In this document: positions 60,837 to 64,000 of the stretch, piece by piece | Layout of the letters: every line of letters starts with the position of its first letter | How positions within the stretch are numbered: the stretch's first letter is position 1 | NCBI GenBank assembly: GCA_020637235.1 | Contig: JACJWG010000001.1 | Span: 124,001 to 188,000 of the forward strand | Reading direction: 5' to 3' | Length of the DNA: 64,000 bases | Source of the DNA: Acidimicrobiaceae bacterium | GTDB lineage: Bacteria; Actinomycetota; Acidimicrobiia; Acidimicrobiales; Ilumatobacteraceae | Translations under genes and position numbers: made by a program | The notes under the pieces: generated by a model | What the model was told of the DNA's origin: nothing | Databases searched by the model: none | Seen by the model: only the letters and a program-made list of their open reading frames with translations

Positions 60837-61048
60837 TCGTCGGACCAGTCGAGATCGACGAGGTCGTCACTGTCGCCGGTGACGACGCCGTCACGGCGGA
60901 CCAGGCGGCCGATCCGGCTCGGCGGTTCGTCGGCCACGATGCGCAGGCGCCGGCCGTTGCGCTCGATCTCCACGGGCTCGCCAGTGGCGAGCACGTGGTC
61001 GAGGACGCGGTAGATGTCCTCCCGGAGCTTCGACGCGGTCAGGATCAT
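60824..61048 (-). CDS. Phd/YefM-type antitoxin
   Basis: 74-aa antitoxin. N-terminal DNA-binding/dimerisation part MILTASKLREDIYRVLDHVL and GEPVEIERNGRRLRIV typical of Phd/YefM; the acidic C-terminus (DSDDLVDLDWSDEW) would wrap and neutralise the VapC toxin. The ATG at 61048 follows a palindromic region at 61062-61088 that is the likely autoregulatory operator. Confidence 0.9.
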   Translation of the reverse strand: MILTASKLREDIYRVLDHVLATGEPVEIERNGRRLRIVADEPPSRIGRLVRRDGVVTGDSDDLVDLDWSDEWQA

Positions 61049-61061
61049 GCATCCATCCTAT

Positions 61062-61088
61062 ACGTACGTCACATGTCATCACGTACGT
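61062..61088. promoter_or_regulatory. toxin-antitoxin operator: two ACGTACGT palindromes
   Basis: Two copies of the 8-bp palindrome ACGTACGT (61062-61069 and 61081-61088) are 19 bases apart centre to centre, with CACATGTCATC between them, 13 bases upstream of the antitoxin ATG. On the minus strand TATAGG lies just downstream as a possible -10 box. Fits binding of an antitoxin dimer pair. Confidence 0.6.
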
Positions 61089-61133
61089 ACGCCCGAGCGA
61101 AGCGCCAGCGACGCCCGAGGCGACTCGTGCGCG

Positions 61134-61541
61134 TCACACGCGGCGTCGCAGCAGCACCAGGGTGACGCAGATGACGGCGATCGCGGCGAGCACCTGACCG
61201 CCGTGGGCGAGGCGGTCGGCGTCGACCGTCGGCTTCCAGGCGACGTGTCCGTCGCGGATCTCGTACACGCCCACCGGGCGTGCGCCGAGGCCGAAGCCGG
61301 TGCCGAAGCCGTGTCCGCCGCCCTTGTCGGCGTCCGTACCGGCGCCGGCTCCTCCGCCGGCACCGCCGGCGACACGAGCGACGGGGATGATCGTGGTGCC
61401 GTCGACGGTGTAGGGGTCGCCGAACACCCGGCGCACGGAGAGCGCGTCGCGGGTGCCGCCGATGTCGTCGAGCACGGCCTGCTCGTCGACGACGCCGGGG
61501 TCGATGGTGTCGGGGTCGATGGTGGCGGTCGGTGTGGTCAT
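61134..61541 (-). CDS. GerW/YtfJ-like sporulation-family protein with C-terminal anchor
   Basis: 135-aa protein. The family core is ARRVFGDPYTVDGTTIIPVARVAGGAGGGAG-like (here SVRRVFGDPYTVDGTTIIPV) followed by a Gly-rich loop and GARPVGVYEIRDGHVAW. GerW/YtfJ was named in Bacillus spores but is widespread in non-sporulating actinobacteria, where its role is unknown. A C-terminal membrane helix (LAAIAVICVTLVLLRRRV) distinguishes this form. ATG 61541 has AGGAGG-like GGAGGCC upstream. Confidence 0.85.
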   Translation of the reverse strand: MTTPTATIDPDTIDPGVVDEQAVLDDIGGTRDALSVRRVFGDPYTVDGTTIIPVARVAGGAGGGAGAGTDADKGGGHGFGTGFGLGARPVGVYEIRDGHVAWKPTVDADRLAHGGQVLAAIAVICVTLVLLRRRV

Positions 61542-61581
61542 GAGGGCCTCCTTCGTGAGTGAGTGGCGACCTCGGGGTGGA

Positions 61582-63222
61582 TCAGGTGGTTCGGGCGAGC
61601 ACGGTGTCGACCATGTAGTCGACGAACTCGTCGGGTTGTTCGAACATCGGGCGGTGCCCGGAGGTGGAGAGCAACACGACGTCCTTGATCGGCGCGTCGA
61701 TCGTGGAGAACCAGGCGTCGAACGGTTCGGCACGGCCGTCGGCTTCATGAGCGCCCTGCACGAAGAACACCGGCACGTCGAACGTGGTGGCCGTCTGGGC
61801 GAAGTCGATGTCCTGCAGTTGCGGGTAGAGCACGCTGAAGGTGTCCATGAACCCAGCGAGCAGATGCACCTGGTCGATCAGCGCGTACTCCTCGACGAGG
61901 AAGTTCTCGGAGAACCCGCCCTCGCCTTCGGCGTTCGGCTCGTGGTCGTACGGGTAGACCTCGTGCTCGTACGACAGGGCCGACTCGTAATCGAGCATCC
62001 GCTCGTACGGCGGCGGCCCGATCGCTTCGAGCTCGGCCACGAGGTCGTCGTTCCCGGTGGTGCGGGCCCACTCGAGCGTGTCGTCGTAGAAGATCGTGTC
62101 GGTCGCCCGTTGGCTCACCATCTGGCCGACGCCGATGAACGCGAGGTACTTCTCGGGGTGTTGCTGCACGGCGAGCACACCGAGTGTGGAGCCCCACGAC
62201 TGCCCGAGCAGGTAGATGCGGTCCTGGTCGAACCGCTCGCGGAGGTGGTCGGTGACGGCGTCGGTGTCGTCGACGAACCCCTGCAGCGTGATCGTGCCGG
62301 TGGGGTCGAGCTCGTCGTACGAGGTGCCGGTGCCGCGCTGATCCCACGTGACGACGGTGAAGTGCCGTTCGAGCTCGGCGAGGTGGTTGCGCATCGCGCC
62401 GCGCTCGGAGCCACCGGGGCCGCCGGCCAGGAACAGCAGCACCGGGTTGTCGGTGTCGTGACCGCGGATCATCAGCCCGAGGTCGTGGCCGGCGACGTCG
62501 ATGGTGGTGAGCTCGGCGATGCTGGCGGCCACCACGTCGCCGTTCGCGTCGACGATCGCATCGGTGCGGGCGGGTCGGGCGAGGCCGATCACCAATGCGA
62601 CGAGCGCCACGGACGAGAGCACGGCGACACCGCGTCGCATCACCACACCGGCCCGCCGTGTCGGCCGTGTGCGGTCGGGTTCGAACCGTCGGGCCGCGCC
62701 CGCACCGAGCGCGGCGCCGAGCAGCATCGGGAACAGCGACAGCAGCCCGTGGAACCCTCGGCCGACGACGAGCGCGAGGATGCCGTAGGTGCTGGTCTCG
62801 ATCGAGTCGACGGTCGGCCCGTCGGTGGGCAGGCGGACGAGTTCGAACAGCGCGACGAAGGCGATCGGCGCGGCGAGCATCGCCCATCGTGTGCGGGCGA
62901 GGAACCCGCCGGTGAGCCCGACGACGAGGCCGAGCCCGATCGACCACAGCGCCTGGCCGGTGGTGAGCGGCCCGCGTGGGGTCCACCAGCCGGCCAGCGC
63001 ACCCCACGTCGCGGCGATGCCGACGGCGACGCCGAGGCCCAGCCGTCGGTCCCACGTCGGGACGAACCGTCGGGCAACGGATGTCAGCCGGCCGTCGCCG
63101 TCGTCGTGGCGGTGGCCGGGGTCGACAACGGCGTCGTGGTCGTCGACCACACGGGCGTCGGTGAGGGTGTCGGAGTGGGTGTCGGGGACGAGGTCGTGTT
63201 CGAGGTCGTGGTCGATGGTCAT
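61582..63222 (-). CDS. membrane-anchored alpha/beta hydrolase (proline iminopeptidase-like)
   Basis: 546-aa protein. After an Asp/His-rich cytoplasmic N-terminus come five or so membrane spans (about residues 60-220), then an external alpha/beta hydrolase: oxyanion LLFLAGGPGGSE, VVTWDQRGTGTSYD, nucleophile LLGQSWGSTLG, and C-terminal His in STSGHRPMFEQP. The S33 proline iminopeptidase/epoxide-hydrolase-like pattern is clear; substrate unknown. ATG overlaps the upstream gene's stop (ATGA). Confidence 0.85.
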   Translation of the reverse strand: MTIDHDLEHDLVPDTHSDTLTDARVVDDHDAVVDPGHRHDDGDGRLTSVARRFVPTWDRRLGLGVAVGIAATWGALAGWWTPRGPLTTGQALWSIGLGLVVGLTGGFLARTRWAMLAAPIAFVALFELVRLPTDGPTVDSIETSTYGILALVVGRGFHGLLSLFPMLLGAALGAGAARRFEPDRTRPTRRAGVVMRRGVAVLSSVALVALVIGLARPARTDAIVDANGDVVAASIAELTTIDVAGHDLGLMIRGHDTDNPVLLFLAGGPGGSERGAMRNHLAELERHFTVVTWDQRGTGTSYDELDPTGTITLQGFVDDTDAVTDHLRERFDQDRIYLLGQSWGSTLGVLAVQQHPEKYLAFIGVGQMVSQRATDTIFYDDTLEWARTTGNDDLVAELEAIGPPPYERMLDYESALSYEHEVYPYDHEPNAEGEGGFSENFLVEEYALIDQVHLLAGFMDTFSVLYPQLQDIDFAQTATTFDVPVFFVQGAHEADGRAEPFDAWFSTIDAPIKDVVLLSTSGHRPMFEQPDEFVDYMVDTVLARTT

Positions 63223-63998
63223 GTCGACACGTCCTGCCGTTCACGTTCTGCGGGCGAGTCGACATCGTCGACCCGCGTGGTCGGCGGGACGACCGGCGGT
63301 GGGAGTGGCGTTCCGTGCGGGGGGACGATCGGCACGAGTCCGGCCGGCACCGGCGTGGTGTCGCGGCGGGTGCCGACCACGATCAACACCACACCGACGA
63401 TCGTCATCACGACGCCGAGACCGATGAGGAAGAACGCCAACGGCATCACGAACGCCGCCTTGGCGCCGACGCGCACGTCGACGGCGACTCCCGGTGTGCC
63501 ATCGGCGTTCATCGCGACGACGGCCCACTGGCCGGAGGTCGCCTCCCACCTGAGTTCGTTGGTGTCGCTGCCGGTGGCGGTGGCGACCCAGAAGTCCTGT
63601 TCGGTGGGCGGTGCCACCGAGGTGCCGCCGGGCTGGGTGCGGAACACCGCGTCGAGCCCGTCGTCGAGGTCGATCACCTCGTCGTGTGCGACGCCGCGCA
63701 GGTAGTCGTCGACGTCTCGCTGTGACGCGATCCCGATGAAGATCTCGTCGTCCGGATCGGCGCCGGTGGCCCGGATCCGCAGGTCGGTGTCGAGTGCGTC
63801 GAGCACCCAGTCGGGCGATCCGGGTTCGGTGGTGAAGCCGAGGTCGTCGGCCGTGATCGCGACGGTGTCCGTCTCGAGCCGGTCGAGTGTGACGTTGAGG
63901 TAGCCGTCGTCGTCGCGTCCTGCGGCGTATCCGACGGCGATCGCTCCACCGGTGACGAGCACGGCGATCGCCGGGATCAGCAGCAGGCATCCGAACAC
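63219..63998 (-). CDS. two-span membrane protein (5' end may lie outside the window)
   Basis: 259 aa as far as visible. A hydrophobic N-terminal segment (LLLIPAIAVLVTGGAIAVGYAAG), an extracytoplasmic domain of about 140 residues with TATGSDTNELRWEATSGQWAVVAMNADG (partial: RWEATSGQWAVVAMNADG), a second span (PLAFFLIGLGVVMTIVGVVL) and a Pro-rich cytoplasmic tail. Similar two-span proteins are common and unannotated in actinobacteria. The GTG at 63998 is 2 bases from the window edge, so the start is uncertain. Coupled by ATGA to the hydrolase. Confidence 0.7.
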   Translation of the reverse strand: MFGCLLLIPAIAVLVTGGAIAVGYAAGRDDDGYLNVTLDRLETDTVAITADDLGFTTEPGSPDWVLDALDTDLRIRATGADPDDEIFIGIASQRDVDDYLRGVAHDEVIDLDDGLDAVFRTQPGGTSVAPPTEQDFWVATATGSDTNELRWEATSGQWAVVAMNADGTPGVAVDVRVGAKAAFVMPLAFFLIGLGVVMTIVGVVLIVVGTRRDTTPVPAGLVPIVPPHGTPLPPPVVPPTTRVDDVDSPAERERQDVST

Positions 63999-64000
63999 GA

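Overview
The window is chromosomal DNA of a very GC-rich, high-coding-density bacterium. The gene content (F420/PPOX-type flavin enzymes, an XPB-type helicase, GerW/YtfJ, Ser/Thr kinase, many GTG starts, pervasive 4-base ATGA/GTGA overlaps) points to an actinomycete; an Acidimicrobiia (Ilumatobacter-like) host is my best guess, not proven. No rRNA, tRNA, integrase, transposase or CRISPR array was recognised.

Layout. 0.2-11.4 kb: secreted metzincin, PPOX protein and methyltransferase, a peptide-binding lipoprotein, DUF3237, then two ComF-like phosphoribosyltransferases flanking an XPB helicase and its helicase-associated partner, and the first of three NERD-like proteins. 11.6-19.3 kb: a tightly coupled minus-strand operon of three glycosyltransferases, an ABC exporter and two phosphotransferase-fold kinases. 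19.4-23.4 kb: a repeat-rich membrane protein, a NarL-type two-component system and a lipoprotein, with a shared palindromic operator in front of the operon and of the sensor kinase. 23.4-33.4 kb: S9 peptidase, a complete Dpp/Opp-type peptide importer, a CocE/NonD hydrolase. 33.5-47.6 kb: transmembrane Ser/Thr kinase, ECF sigma factor, Hsp70-beta-propeller fusion, C39-like papain-fold protein, two dynamin-like GTPases, a disulfide-type membrane protein, an amine oxidase, a second NERD-like protein and a YDT-repeat protein. 47.6-64 kb: ordinary metabolic and accessory genes (VOC, LLM oxidoreductase, SdpI-like, D-aminoacylase, phosphatase, metallophosphoesterase between two DUF6508-like paralogues, Cys-rich repeat protein, TY-Chap-like protein, third NERD-like protein, ADP-ribosylglycohydrolase, YdeI-like, DksA-like, Phd/VapC toxin-antitoxin, GerW, hydrolase).

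The most interesting signal is a putative ECF sigma regulon. Four promoters with the exact layout GCGGAACTC-N14-GCATCGRTC (22.4, 39.65, 43.67 and 46.9 kb) stand 33-54 bases in front of four unusual, low-complexity or secreted-type genes. The only ECF sigma gene in the window lies in the same cluster, directly upstream of a transmembrane Ser/Thr kinase, and has lost acidic residues in region 2.2, as in kinase-controlled (ECF43-type) sigmas. Together with the Hsp70 fusion and the tandem dynamins this looks like an envelope-stress module, loosely reminiscent of mycobacterial iniBAC.

Other structure: three families of palindromic or tandem intergenic elements (83-base units at 43.4 kb with relatives at 44.7 and 55.6 kb; two 95-base palindromic elements at 49 kb; 19-base repeats at 58 kb), and a 17-base element with a coupled four-codon mini-ORF in front of two NERD-like genes.
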